From SZUA-36 sp963774415 (lineage in GTDB: Bacteria > Pseudomonadota > Gammaproteobacteria > Xanthomonadales > SZUA-36), in contig CAVZEU010000008.1 of NCBI GenBank assembly GCA_963774415.1, forward strand, positions 131,731 to 195,730: a stretch of DNA of 64,000 bases. Direction: 5' to 3'. The position numbers were made by a program, and so were the translations under genes. The notes below the pieces were generated by a model. It saw only the letters and a program-made list of their open reading frames with translations, did no database searches and was not told where the DNA came from. Positions 1 to 9,084 of this stretch are shown here, piece by piece (position 1 is the first letter of the stretch; each line of letters starts with the position of its first letter).

Positions 1-99
1 GAAGTAGTAGAGCAGACCAATCCAGGTAATACCGGCAAGCAGGTGTACCCAGCGCAATACGAAGGCCAGTGAGCCCGAGCTAAAGAGTGCAAGATCCAC
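1..99 (-). CDS. PuuD-like urate hydroxylase / DUF989 membrane protein, N-terminal fragment
   Basis: Only the first 33 codons lie in the window; the gene continues off the left edge. The start is taken as GTG at 99, because a GGAGG-type ribosome site sits just upstream; an in-frame ATG at 117 would bury that site inside the gene. The visible part reads VDLALFSSGSLAFVLRW followed by a hydrophobic helix containing GITWIGLLYYF. That opening is typical of bacterial PuuD-like proteins (membrane urate hydroxylase, often with a C-terminal cytochrome c domain), which start purine-ring breakdown at the inner membrane. Family assignment rests on memory of this N-terminus and on a short fragment, so the catalytic role is inferred. 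Confidence 0.55.
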   Translation of the reverse strand, partial: MDLALFSSGSLAFVLRWVHLLAGITWIGLLYYF

Positions 100-254
100 G
101 GTTGATTCCTCCCTCATGGTTTATTGTGATATGCATGAGGCGATGGTGCCCCAGCCGTTACAGGGTAACCGAAGTTGCGCCGATGCGGAAATAAACCGCC
201 AAAACCAATGGCTTCGCAGTTCCAACTTGGGGCGCATGCCGATAAAATAATAGC

Positions 255-1277
255 ATGGCGCAAACCGTTAAAAAAAACACCGCCAGGCGGGAGGGTGCAT
301 CGATAGAGGAGGCTTATCCCCATCTTCTTGATGCGATCGTGCTCGCCGGCACGCACCGCAACCCGAATCGGTTGATTGCTGGCCGCAACAAGGCGTTGCT
401 GGAAGTGGCCGGTAAGAGTCTTGTCCGCCACGTGGTCGACGCCCTCGGGGAGGCCCGGACTATCGGCAGGATTTTCGTGGTCGGGCCGGTGGAGCAGATC
501 CGCGCGGCGCTCGGCGAGGCGGCGTCCGCTGTCGAGTTGATCGAACAGCGCGGCAAGATGCTGACCAATTCATGGGCGGGCATCCGGGCAGCGGAAGCCC
601 GCCACCGGGACCAGCCAGACCTGCCGGTTGCCGAACGGCCGTTGCTGGTCATCTCCTGTGACCTGCCGCTGGTGACCGGTCACGCGGTCGATGATTTTGT
701 CAGCCGCTGCGCCAGGCTGGACAGGGAGTCCGAATCACCGGCCGCGATGCTGGTCGGCGTCGTTGACGAGCCGGGTGTCGCGCCCTTTCACCCGGCTGGC
801 GGCAAGCCGGGGATCAAACGGCCATTTGTCGAGCTGGCTTGCGGACGCTTGCGACTGGCCAATATCTACGTGGGGCGCCCGCGGAAACTGGCCCACCAGG
901 AGTTTCTGCAAACCGGGTTTTCGTACCGCAAGGCCAGGGATTGGCGCAACGTGGTGTGCCTGGCCTGGAGCTTTTTCCGACGGCCGCACGGCTGGCAATC
1001 GGCCTGGCTGACGATGCGAATCCAGCTCACGCTGATGTTGTCGACAGGCAAGGGCCGCCTCTACCGCTACCTGAAGGCCGGCAACACGCTGGCGCGGGTG
1101 GAGAAATGCATGAGCGAAATACTGGGCGGTCCGGTCAGGATCGTGTTGACGCCGTTCGGTGGTCTCAGCCTCGATGTCGACGAGGAAGAAGACTACAAAG
1201 TGTTGCAGCGCTGTTACGCGGACTGGTCAGCGCTAACGCAGAGTGTGCGGGCGCAAACCGAAGCTTGCCCGGACTGA
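255..1277 (+). CDS. MobA-like nucleotidyltransferase family protein
   Basis: A 340-residue soluble protein with an NTP-transferase (GT-A fold) N-terminus: residues about 27-60 read AIVLAGTHRNPN...GRNKALLEVAGKSLV, the usual nucleotide-binding loop with the conserved Lys of MobA/IspD/GlmU-type enzymes. A likely metal-binding region follows near residue 135 (VISCDLPLVT, with the Asp). The C-terminal half (about 190-340) is not one I recognise. It probably transfers a nucleotide to a small molecule or sugar phosphate, but the substrate is unknown. It converges on the TRAP operon, with only about 20 bases between stop codons. No good ribosome site is visible before the ATG at 255. Confidence 0.7.
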   Translation: MAQTVKKNTARREGASIEEAYPHLLDAIVLAGTHRNPNRLIAGRNKALLEVAGKSLVRHVVDALGEARTIGRIFVVGPVEQIRAALGEAASAVELIEQRGKMLTNSWAGIRAAEARHRDQPDLPVAERPLLVISCDLPLVTGHAVDDFVSRCARLDRESESPAAMLVGVVDEPGVAPFHPAGGKPGIKRPFVELACGRLRLANIYVGRPRKLAHQEFLQTGFSYRKARDWRNVVCLAWSFFRRPHGWQSAWLTMRIQLTLMLSTGKGRLYRYLKAGNTLARVEKCMSEILGGPVRIVLTPFGGLSLDVDEEEDYKVLQRCYADWSALTQSVRAQTEACPD

Positions 1278-1296
1278 CTGCTGGCCCGGGCTGTGG

Positions 1297-2553
1297 TCAA
1301 AGCAGCAGCAGCGACAACTTCGGCCAGAAGGTGATGAGCATCACCGCGAGCAGCAAGACGGCAAAAAACGGCAGGGTCGATACGTAGACCTGCATGATCG
1401 ACCGCTCGAAGCGGTAACTGGAAATGAACAGGTTCAGTCCCACCGGCGGCGTCAGGTAACCCAGTTCCATCGTCGCCAGGAAAATGATGCCCAGGTGTAC
1501 CGGGTGAATTCCAAAGCTGATGGCGACCGGCAGTATCAGCGGAACCACCAGCGCCAGCGCCGAGAATATGTCGAGTATCGCGCCGAGCACGAGCAGGAAC
1601 GCCAGTAACAACAACAGGAAGCTGATCCGGCCCGAGACGTAGGCGGTTATGGCCGCGAGCAGCTTTTGCGGCACGCCGGCGTCGATCATGTAGTTGGTGG
1701 ATGCCAGCGAAACGCCGAGTATCAACAGGATGCCGCCGACGAGGGTCATCGACTCGCGCATGATGCGGGGCAATTCGCGCAACGGGATTTCCCGCAGCAC
1801 CAGGACATTGACCACGATGACGTAGAGGGCCGTGACCGCGGCCGCCTCGGAGATCGCGAAATAGCCGCTGTAGATGCCGCCGAGCACGATAAACGGCAAC
1901 GGCAGTTCCCAGATCGATTCCTTGATGCTCGCCTTCCAGCGGTGCCAGGAAAATTCCCCCAGGGGCACCTTGATGGCGTTGTTTTTCCACACGGCGTAAG
2001 CGCACACGCCCGTCAGCATCACGAAACCGGGAAGGATTCCGGCCAGAAACATGTCGTGGATGGGCACCTCGGCGACCACGCCGTAAAGGATCAGCGGCAA
2101 CGACGGCGCAAACAGCAAGCCGAGGCTGCCAGCCGAGGTAATCAGGCCGAGGCTGAATTTTTCCGCGTAGCCGGCTTGCTTGAGAGCCGGGAACAAAAGG
2201 GCGCCGACGGCGATGATGGTGACGCCGGAGCCGCCTGTAAAAGCGGTAAAAAAAGCGCAGGTCAGCAAGGCGACGATGGCCAGACCCGCGGGCATCCAGC
2301 CCAGTGCCTCGCGCGTCAGCCTCACCAGCCTGCCGGGTGCTCCGCTTTCACTCAATATGTAACCGGCGAAGGTAAAAAGCGGGATTGCCAGCAAAACCGG
2401 CAATTCGGCCAGCCCCCAGAAATTGATGACCACCGCCTGTGGGTCGATGCCGGCCCGGTGGAAGTTCCACAGGGCGCTCGCGCCGATGATCGCGAACAGC
2501 GGCGCGCCCAGAATGGCGAGCAACACGACCGCGATGACGACCAGCAGATTCAT
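1297..2553 (-). CDS. dctM: TRAP transporter large permease subunit DctM
   Basis: A 418-residue polytopic inner-membrane protein with about 12 hydrophobic segments, matching the size and pattern of TRAP large subunits (DctM/SiaM type). It forms the ion-coupled channel that imports a carboxylate-type solute delivered by DctP. The ATG at 2553 is chosen because GGAGGCGGG precedes it and because it overlaps the stop of dctQ (ATGA), a sign of translational coupling. An upstream extension in the same frame would run through dctQ and is not believable. It is the last gene of the tatT-dctP-dctQ-dctM operon. Substrate cannot be read from the sequence. Confidence 0.93.
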   Translation of the reverse strand: MNLLVVIAVVLLAILGAPLFAIIGASALWNFHRAGIDPQAVVINFWGLAELPVLLAIPLFTFAGYILSESGAPGRLVRLTREALGWMPAGLAIVALLTCAFFTAFTGGSGVTIIAVGALLFPALKQAGYAEKFSLGLITSAGSLGLLFAPSLPLILYGVVAEVPIHDMFLAGILPGFVMLTGVCAYAVWKNNAIKVPLGEFSWHRWKASIKESIWELPLPFIVLGGIYSGYFAISEAAAVTALYVIVVNVLVLREIPLRELPRIMRESMTLVGGILLILGVSLASTNYMIDAGVPQKLLAAITAYVSGRISFLLLLLAFLLVLGAILDIFSALALVVPLILPVAISFGIHPVHLGIIFLATMELGYLTPPVGLNLFISSYRFERSIMQVYVSTLPFFAVLLLAVMLITFWPKLSLLLL

Positions 2554-3056
2554 CCCGCCTCCGGCCCCTGCTGCAGCGCCGACAGTTTGCGCATCGCGTG
2601 CACCAGGTAGCGCCAGGCGATCAGGCCGAAACCGACCGGCAGAACGAGCTGCAGATACCAGGCCGGCACCTGGTTCAGCACGACGTCCCCGAACGACCGG
2701 GTCGAGCGCACGAACTGAATGCTGTACCAGCAAAGAAGGGCGCAGACAACGGCCGTGAAGAGGTTAGTGACGATACCGGAGCGCAATTTCCATTTCGCGG
2801 AAAGCAGGTGCCCGAGCACTCCGATGCTCAGGTGTTTCTCGGCACGGCTGGCGGCGAGGCCGCCGGCGACGGCGATCCACAGGACCATGATGCGCAACAA
2901 CCCGTCTCCCCAGATAAGGCCGTGGTCGAATACGTCGCGCAATACGATCTGGCTGCCGGCGATGAGAATCATCGCGCTCAGGATGGCCACCAGCAAAATA
3001 TCCTCCAGCAGGGCGCCGAGCTTTTCCAGCCGTTGCAGCCATGAAGGGCTCCTCAT
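2550..3056 (-). CDS. dctQ: TRAP transporter small permease subunit DctQ
   Basis: A 168-residue protein with four hydrophobic segments, the standard size and topology of the DctQ component that partners DctM in the inner membrane. The core shows the family-like region GSQIVLRDVFDHGLIWGDGL before the second helix. The ATG at 3056 overlaps the dctP stop by four bases (ATGA), and the gene ends in the same kind of overlap with dctM. An in-frame upstream extension would lie inside dctP and lacks hydrophobic character, so it is rejected. Confidence 0.9.
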   Translation of the reverse strand: MRSPSWLQRLEKLGALLEDILLVAILSAMILIAGSQIVLRDVFDHGLIWGDGLLRIMVLWIAVAGGLAASRAEKHLSIGVLGHLLSAKWKLRSGIVTNLFTAVVCALLCWYSIQFVRSTRSFGDVVLNQVPAWYLQLVLPVGFGLIAWRYLVHAMRKLSALQQGPEAG

Positions 3057-4096
3057 GGGCCGCAGTTGGCGGGTTCCTGCTGCGCACGGAACGCCGCCAG
3101 GTAGCAATCGACCTGATCCAGCAGTTTTTCGTCCAGCAGCCCGTCCCTGGCCAGCTTGCGGTTGGAGGCACGCACCAGGGCGGACCATTTCGGAACCTGG
3201 CCCCGCTCGGGCTCGATCAATTGTATGCCGTCGTCGATCAGCGCCTGCATGGCCTTCTTGTCATTCGCGGCGCCTTCCTGGTCGTACTTGCGGTAGAGGC
3301 GCTCCATCACTTCACGCACAATCGCCTGGTCGGGCTTGGCGATGCGGTTGAAGATACGCGCGTCGATGATCAGCATGGCGTTCACGTAGGCGATCGGCAG
3401 GTCGGTGATGTATTTGACCGCGGTGTTCCATTGCATGACGATGGCGCCGATCGGCGGGCTCATCAGCGTGTCGATCAGGCCGGTTTGCAATCCGGTCAGC
3501 ACGTCGGTCATCGGCAGCGTGACAGACGGAAGGCCGAGCGCCTTGCTGGCGGCATAGGCGGAGCGGTCCCCCTCCGGTATCCAGACCTTGAGCTGCTTCA
3601 GGTCTTCGAGAGACCTGACCGGCTGGTTCGACATCAGGTAGGCAAAGCCGCCGCCGGCATAGCCAAAATTGACGTAGCCGGCCTCTTCGAGGCGCTGCCT
3701 CAGTTCGGGGTCCATGTACTTGCGAACATAGGCGGCTTCCTGCATGTTCTCGAACAGCATCGGCAGGCCCCAAAGTTGCGCGTCACGCTGAAAAGCGGCG
3801 AGTTCGGTGCCGGTAAAGGCGCCGCCGTGCAATTGGCCGATGCGCATTTTCCGCCGCACCTGGGTCTGCGTGCCCATGACACCGCCGGTGTATAGCTTGA
3901 ACCTGACGCGGTTGTCCGTGCGTTGCTGTATCTCGCTGGTCGCGGCCCGCATTTGCTTCACCCAGGAGGATTGCTCGGGAATGATGGTCGCCAGCTTGAT
4001 GGTGGTCGTCTGGGCGCAGGCATCCGCGGCCGTCAAGGCGAGCGCCAGGCATGCGGCCAGGGCATGCGAAAGAAACGGTTTCATTGTCGCAAACAT
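3053..4096 (-). CDS. dctP: TRAP transporter periplasmic solute-binding protein DctP
   Basis: About 347 residues with a signal peptide (hydrophobic AACLALALTAADACA, cleavage probably before QTTTIKLAT), then a typical DctP fold: the mature N-terminus IKLATIIPEQSSWVKQM and the central region SNQPVRSLEDLKQLKVW. The protein captures a solute in the periplasm and hands it to DctQM. Start is uncertain among GTG 4102, ATG 4096 and ATG 4084; all give the same mature protein. It directly follows tatT, with one stop codon between them, and overlaps dctQ. The ligand is unknown; this family usually binds organic acids through a conserved Arg. Confidence 0.92.
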   Translation of the reverse strand: MFATMKPFLSHALAACLALALTAADACAQTTTIKLATIIPEQSSWVKQMRAATSEIQQRTDNRVRFKLYTGGVMGTQTQVRRKMRIGQLHGGAFTGTELAAFQRDAQLWGLPMLFENMQEAAYVRKYMDPELRQRLEEAGYVNFGYAGGGFAYLMSNQPVRSLEDLKQLKVWIPEGDRSAYAASKALGLPSVTLPMTDVLTGLQTGLIDTLMSPPIGAIVMQWNTAVKYITDLPIAYVNAMLIIDARIFNRIAKPDQAIVREVMERLYRKYDQEGAANDKKAMQALIDDGIQLIEPERGQVPKWSALVRASNRKLARDGLLDEKLLDQVDCYLAAFRAQQEPANCGP

Positions 4097-4102
4097 GGTC
4101 AC

Positions 4103-4966
4103 TCAAAAATAATCGTCGGCGGAAGCGAGCAGGGCCCGGGCCCGTTTCTGTGCGATCGTGTTAAAAAGGGTATGGCCCTCGGCTTCGGGGTTTGCGCGGA
4201 TAACCGCCCGCAACAGGCGATCGTGCAACTCCCTGTCATAGAGCGTGCGCGCGTAGTAGTCGGCAAAGTCGACATTGATCGTGAGGTCACGGCCCTGTGA
4301 CAGCTTCATGGCATTTTCGAAATGTTGCAGCCCGGCTTTGAAATCGCCGCCCATCGCCGGCGGTCTGAGGGTATCGAGAACCGCCAGGTAGTGCTCCCGG
4401 TTGACCGGTTGGTAAGTATTGTCCAGTGCCTGCATCCTGTCGAGGGCCGCCTTGACGCGCGGCAGGTCCGTCAGTGCCGAGGGTTCCCCGGAGTTGGCCT
4501 TGACGTAGGCGAGAGAGGCCATGGCATAGGTGTACAACTCGGGGACCGCCTTTTTGTTCAGTTGCTTCAGTATTTGCATGTATTGGTCGTAGCCCGCCTT
4601 GTCGAGGCCGCAGGCTGCGGCGGCGCGAACGCACAGCGCGCGCGCGGCATACTCCCTGGACCGTATCGTCAGCCGCGCCGCACGCGCCTTATCCTCGACA
4701 AACAGGACCGCGTAGGCCGCGTACAATTCGGCCGCGGCATCCAGTATGCCGGCATCACCGGGAGAGCCGGAGGCAAAGCTGTCGAGCATCAGCAGGTAGG
4801 CCGGGGCGCCGTCGCGCACGGTCTGCGGGTCATCCTGGTTGAGGATGGCCGCGCTCAGGTTGTTCGCCAGGTCGTTGGTCGCGGAATTGAAAACGGTGGC
4901 ACAGCCCGTCACCAGCAGGGCAACGGCGAGGCAGGCAGGAGCGAGGTTTACCGCTTCAAATCGCAT
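4103..4966 (-). CDS. TRAP transporter TatT component family lipoprotein
   Basis: A 287-residue lipoprotein: the signal peptide ends in the lipobox LVTGC (Cys at about residue 22), followed by an all-helical protein with TPR-like helical pairs. Family knowledge: TatT proteins (first described as Tp0956 of Treponema) are trimeric periplasmic partners of the TRAP binding protein, thought to guide hydrophobic ligands. Context supports this strongly, because it is the first gene of the operon and abuts dctP. Its presence suggests a hydrophobic or amphipathic substrate rather than a simple C4-dicarboxylate; that last step is inference. Confidence 0.85.
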   Translation of the reverse strand: MRFEAVNLAPACLAVALLVTGCATVFNSATNDLANNLSAAILNQDDPQTVRDGAPAYLLMLDSFASGSPGDAGILDAAAELYAAYAVLFVEDKARAARLTIRSREYAARALCVRAAAACGLDKAGYDQYMQILKQLNKKAVPELYTYAMASLAYVKANSGEPSALTDLPRVKAALDRMQALDNTYQPVNREHYLAVLDTLRPPAMGGDFKAGLQHFENAMKLSQGRDLTINVDFADYYARTLYDRELHDRLLRAVIRANPEAEGHTLFNTIAQKRARALLASADDYF

Positions 4967-5056
4967 GGGTCTGTCAGTCTGTCAACAGGCTTTCGGCTAT
5001 CAGGGCCGACGATTATAAACGGTTACGGCATCTTATGCGGACCAGGCGCAGGAAAA

Positions 5057-5127
5057 ACCCCCGGTTCCCGACCTTGCCAGTTTAGTTGGGGGGGAAGATA
5101 AAAAACCGGAAAATGGGAACCGGGGGT
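5057..5127. repeat. Perfect 13-bp inverted repeat in the tatT / regulator intergenic region
   Basis: ACCCCCGGTTCCC at 5057-5069 is the exact reverse complement of GGGAACCGGGGGT at 5115-5127, separated by 45 bases. The 434-base gap (4967-5400) lies between divergent genes, so it should hold both promoters. The structure could be a long-loop hairpin in the 5' leader of the tatT operon or an operator with two half-sites. Neither arm is followed by a clear T-run, so it is not a convincing terminator. I see no other feature in the gap. Confidence 0.6.
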
Positions 5128-5400
5128 AACACTCGGTGTGTTGTGCAATAGTGGCGCCCGTGGTCAGGAACTCGACCACCTGGACATTTCCTGACAAGCT
5201 AAGGGCCACGATTTTTAATTTTATTCAAACTTTCAGGCAGCCTGCAACGAAGTGCGACCACTCCGGGAGGAGTGTATTCCACCTGGGCTGTGAAGAAAAA
5301 TATTTCCGGTGAAGGTTGACGGAAGATTCACGGAACGTTTCGAGATGGGTTACTCTTATCCCTTGGTTTGCTGCGAACTTGATAGGCTGGACGGGCTTCG

Positions 5401-7341
5401 ATGAGTTTTGAATGCTATCGGATTGGTGACCTTTTATTGGATGCCGGCACGCAGGAGGTCAGCCGGAACGGTGCCGTCCTTTCGATCCCGCGGTTATCTT
5501 TCAAGCTGTTGTTGACGCTCGCGCGCCACGCACCCAATGTCGTTTCCACGCAACAACTGGAAAAGGAGGTCTGGACCGGGCTGGTGGTGGACCGCGGCAC
5601 CGTCAACAAGCGCGTTCTGCTGTTAAGAAAATCTCTGCAGGAGGAGGAACAGGACGAACCGTATATCGCCGTCGTAAGGGGCTCCGGCTACCGCTTGGTG
5701 GCACCGGTGGAGCGTCTTCAGGATCCGGATGACGAGGCCGCCGAAAATACCGGCAACTGGGCCCGGCGCTATCACAAGGGCGCTGTGGTCGCCCGCAACA
5801 TTTCGTACTGGTTGCTGGGTATCGTGGCCGTGGTGGCGCTGTTCCAGGGCTTCAGGAACAGCGCCGAAGGCCCCGTCCCCGCCGCTGCGGTGAGCGGGCC
5901 GGACAGACATTCCGTCGCGGTCTTGCCGTTTGTCGACATGAGCGACGATCAGACCAGTCAATATCTCGGCGATGGGATCGCGGAAGAAATCATCAACCTG
6001 CTTACCAACATGCGCGGCATGCAGGTTGCCGCCAGGACCTCATCGTTCACGTTCCGGAACAGCAAGAAGACGGTGCAGGAAATCGGCGCCGAGCTCAATG
6101 TCGCCGCCGTGCTCGAAGGCAGTGTCAGGCGCTCCGGAAACGACCTGCGGGTCACCGCCCAGCTGATCGACACACGGACCGGTTACCACATCTGGTCGCA
6201 GGATTATGACCGGCCGTTCAACGAGGTGTTTTCGGTGCAGGACGATATTGCCGTGAATATCGTGCAGGCCCTGCAGGTCAGCCTGGACGAAAATGCCAGA
6301 CCGGATTCAAAGAAGAACACCACCGACAACGCGGAAGCCTTCGCGCTGTACCTGAAAGGCCGCAGCCTGCTGAACGAGCGCATCGCGCTGCGCGCGGAAG
6401 GTTTGCAGGAAGCACTCGGGTACTTCAAGCAGGCCATCGCGGAAGCGCCGAAATTCGCCCGCCCCTATGCCGGTGCGGCGGCGGCCCAGGCGCTGTTGCC
6501 GTCCTATGATCCGCAGTTGGAGCGGGGCAGTCATTTCGGCAAGGCCATGGAAGATGCAGCGCTGGCGCTGGAAATCGATCCCGCTTCGACCGATGCGCTT
6601 GAAGTGATGGCGTATATCCAGTCCTCTCGCGGCAACCTGCTGCAAGCGGCAGCCATATTCGAGCAGATTGAAAACCTCGGCAGCCGGGATTCGGATTACA
6701 TCCACTGGCGGTCCCTGATGATGATGCGACTGGGTTATTTCGACAGCTTGCTGGACGGCCTGAAATCCGCGTACCGCTACGACCCGCTGAATCAGCGCAT
6801 CGGTTGGTCCCTGGCGACCGACCTGATACTTGCGGGCAAACCGCAGGAGGCAGCCGACGTACTCAAACCGCTGGGGTATTACCGCTATCGCAAATATTCG
6901 CTGGCGCTTACCGCGATCGCGCTCAAGGACTTCCGGCGGGCCCGGGCGCTGCTGCGCGGCGCCCGTTTGCGCTCCGGCACCCTGCCGGCGGTTTATGCCG
7001 ATCTGGTGATCGACGGCATCGCCGACCCGGCCAGGGCCAAGTCCGCCGCCGAGCGGATCGTAGCCGCCGAGAAAAGCGGCGAACTGGACAAGCTGGTGAG
7101 CTTTGAAGCCCTGCTGACGATGGGGTCGCCCCGTGTCTACGACCTCGGCATTGATATCGACAAGGATATCGGCAACAAGCAGATATTGATTGAATTCTGG
7201 AATCTCTGGTCCGTCGACTTAAGGCGCGACCCGCGCTTCAAGGACTGGGTGCGGCAACTCGGTTATGTCGAATTCTGGAAAAAGTACGGTTGGCCGGACC
7301 GTTGCCGGCCCACCGGCCCCAGCGATTTTGAATGCATTTAG
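5401..7341 (+). CDS. CadC-like transcriptional regulator: winged helix, TM helix, TolB-like domain, TPR
   Basis: A 646-residue one-component regulator. Residues about 1-105 form an OmpR-type winged helix (including VVSTQQLEKEVWTGLVVDRGTVNKRV and the wing GSGYRLV). One transmembrane helix lies near 138-155 (ISYWLLGIVAVVALFQGF). A TolB-like domain starting SVAVLPFVDMSDD follows, then TPR-type helices to the end. This is the membrane-anchored CadC/adenylate-cyclase-associated type, in which a periplasmic sensor controls a cytoplasmic DNA-binding domain. It is transcribed divergently from the TRAP operon and could regulate it, but that is only positional. A second, soluble-looking relative lies at 49707-51287. 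Confidence 0.85.
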   Translation: MSFECYRIGDLLLDAGTQEVSRNGAVLSIPRLSFKLLLTLARHAPNVVSTQQLEKEVWTGLVVDRGTVNKRVLLLRKSLQEEEQDEPYIAVVRGSGYRLVAPVERLQDPDDEAAENTGNWARRYHKGAVVARNISYWLLGIVAVVALFQGFRNSAEGPVPAAAVSGPDRHSVAVLPFVDMSDDQTSQYLGDGIAEEIINLLTNMRGMQVAARTSSFTFRNSKKTVQEIGAELNVAAVLEGSVRRSGNDLRVTAQLIDTRTGYHIWSQDYDRPFNEVFSVQDDIAVNIVQALQVSLDENARPDSKKNTTDNAEAFALYLKGRSLLNERIALRAEGLQEALGYFKQAIAEAPKFARPYAGAAAAQALLPSYDPQLERGSHFGKAMEDAALALEIDPASTDALEVMAYIQSSRGNLLQAAAIFEQIENLGSRDSDYIHWRSLMMMRLGYFDSLLDGLKSAYRYDPLNQRIGWSLATDLILAGKPQEAADVLKPLGYYRYRKYSLALTAIALKDFRRARALLRGARLRSGTLPAVYADLVIDGIADPARAKSAAERIVAAEKSGELDKLVSFEALLTMGSPRVYDLGIDIDKDIGNKQILIEFWNLWSVDLRRDPRFKDWVRQLGYVEFWKKYGWPDRCRPTGPSDFECI

Positions 7342-7390
7342 CCTGTATCCGGATACCGCTGCAATAGGCGAGCTGGAACTAACCCGAACA

Positions 7391-7406
7391 TTCCGCCAAG
7401 GCGGAA
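7391..7406. repeat. Short perfect palindrome downstream of the regulator
   Basis: TTCCGCC-AA-GGCGGAA forms a 7-bp perfect stem about 50 bases after the regulator stop codon. A second palindrome, GTATCCGGATAC, lies at 7345-7356. There is no T-run, so a rho-independent terminator is not supported. The rest of 7342-7614 shows nothing I can call before nhaD. Confidence 0.35.
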
Positions 7407-7614
7407 CCTGAACTGAAAGCTATATTGGTGAATCAAGTGAACATTCGTATTTCCGTCCGTTCCCGCCGGTCACGGCCTGTCCTGACCGGTTTGCACCGTC
7501 ACTGGCTGCACATCCCGGCCGATCTTTCTCGCAGCACAGCTGCGGCCATGCGGCCTCGAACGATCCGTCAAACCGCATTGGCAACCACACCGCAATTCGC
7601 GGATCATCGCTGAT

Positions 7615-9024
7615 ATGTCCGGGCTAACGACACACTGGACCGGGTTGCTGGCGCTGGTAATCTTCGTCGCCGCCTACAGCCTGGTCATACTCGAAGAGAA
7701 CATCCACCTGCGCAAGTCCAAGCCCGTCATCGTTGCCGCCGGCTTCATCTGGATGCTGGTCGCCTTGGCCTATATGAGTAACGGCGATACGCATGCGGCG
7801 GCGGAACTGGTGCGTCACAACCTGCTGGAATTCGCGGAATTATTCCTGTTCCTGCTGGCGGCAATGACCTTTATCAACACGATGGAGGAGCGCGGCGTGT
7901 TCGACGTTCTGCACGCCTGGCTGGTCAGCCGGGGATTCAGCCTGCGCCAGGTTTTTTGGGTCACCGGCGCCATCGCTTTTTGCATGTCGCCGCTGGCCGA
8001 TAATCTGGCCACCGCTTTGCTGATGGCGACCGTGGCGATATCGGTAGGCGGGAACAACACGAAGTTCGTTACCCTGGCTTGCATCAATATCGTCGTGGCT
8101 GCCAATGCCGGCGGCGCCTTCAGCCCGTTCGGCGACATCACCACGTTAATGGTATGGCAAAAAGGGCTTGTGCAGTTCAACGAGTTTTTTGCCTTATTTC
8201 TGCCCTCGGTGGTGAACTGGCTCGTTACCGCGTCGATATTGTCATTCGCCTTGCCCCGCGGTCAGCCGGAACCGCTGGAGGAGCGCGCCAAGTTGAAGCA
8301 TGGCGCATGGGTCGTGCTGGGCCTGTTCGCCGTGACGATTTCGCTGGCGGTCTCGATGCACAATTTCCTGCATATGCCGCCCGTTATCGGGATGATGACC
8401 GGTCTGGGTTTCCTCAAGCTGTTTGGCTATTACCTGCAGCGCCGCGACGTGGCCATCCTTCTCGCCAACGGCGTCGACGTCGAGTCTTCCGCCGGTTTCG
8501 GGACTACAGCCACGCGTGGCGCCAACGTGGATTTTGGCAAGGATATCTATGATATCTACGGCAACCTGCAAAAAGCCGAGTGGGACACGCTGATGTTCTT
8601 CTATGGCGTGATCCTGTGCGTCGGCGGCCTCGGCGCCTTCGGTTACCTGGCGCTCGGTTCCGAGTTGATGTACACCAATATCGGGCCGACGGTTTCGAAC
8701 ATACTGGTGGGCGTCTTCTCGGCCTTGGTGGACAACATCCCGGTCATGTTCGCGGTGCTCGCCATGAATCCCGACATGAGTCACGGCCACTGGCTGCTGG
8801 TGACGCTGACGGCCGGGGTGGGCGGTTCGATGCTTTCGGTCGGCTCCGCTGCCGGCGTGGCGGTGATGGGGCAGGCCCGCGGCGTCTATACGTTCCTCGC
8901 GCACCTGAAATGGACCTGGGCGGTGGTGCTGGGTTATATCGCCAGCATCGCGGTGCATTTCCTCGTCAACAGCAATGCATTTTCCCAGCCCGCGGGAACC
9001 TGTTGCGCCAATCCGCTTTTTTGA
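7615..9024 (+). CDS. nhaD: NhaD-type sodium:proton antiporter
   Basis: A 469-residue inner-membrane protein with about 12 hydrophobic segments. The N-terminus (LVIFVAAYSLVILEENIHLRKSKPVI) and the helices around SPLADNLATALL and NAGGAFSPFGDITTLMVW match the NhaD/arsenite-permease-like superfamily (IT superfamily). NhaD exchanges external protons for cytoplasmic Na+ or Li+ and is common in marine and alkaliphilic gammaproteobacteria. The paired DN motifs (LADNLAT and ALVDNIPVMFA) typical of the family are present. The ATG at 7615 has no strong ribosome site; no upstream start fits better. It appears to be a single-gene unit. Confidence 0.9.
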   Translation: MSGLTTHWTGLLALVIFVAAYSLVILEENIHLRKSKPVIVAAGFIWMLVALAYMSNGDTHAAAELVRHNLLEFAELFLFLLAAMTFINTMEERGVFDVLHAWLVSRGFSLRQVFWVTGAIAFCMSPLADNLATALLMATVAISVGGNNTKFVTLACINIVVAANAGGAFSPFGDITTLMVWQKGLVQFNEFFALFLPSVVNWLVTASILSFALPRGQPEPLEERAKLKHGAWVVLGLFAVTISLAVSMHNFLHMPPVIGMMTGLGFLKLFGYYLQRRDVAILLANGVDVESSAGFGTTATRGANVDFGKDIYDIYGNLQKAEWDTLMFFYGVILCVGGLGAFGYLALGSELMYTNIGPTVSNILVGVFSALVDNIPVMFAVLAMNPDMSHGHWLLVTLTAGVGGSMLSVGSAAGVAVMGQARGVYTFLAHLKWTWAVVLGYIASIAVHFLVNSNAFSQPAGTCCANPLF

Positions 9025-9084
9025 CCGCGCGGCCGCCTCCCGCGACCGCTCCGGCATGGTCGAGCGCCGGCTTGCGGATTCTCG

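Noticed and set aside
7425..7613. 62-codon plus-strand frame just before nhaD
   Set aside because: Arg/Ser-rich composition, no ribosome site, and no resemblance to a known leader peptide.
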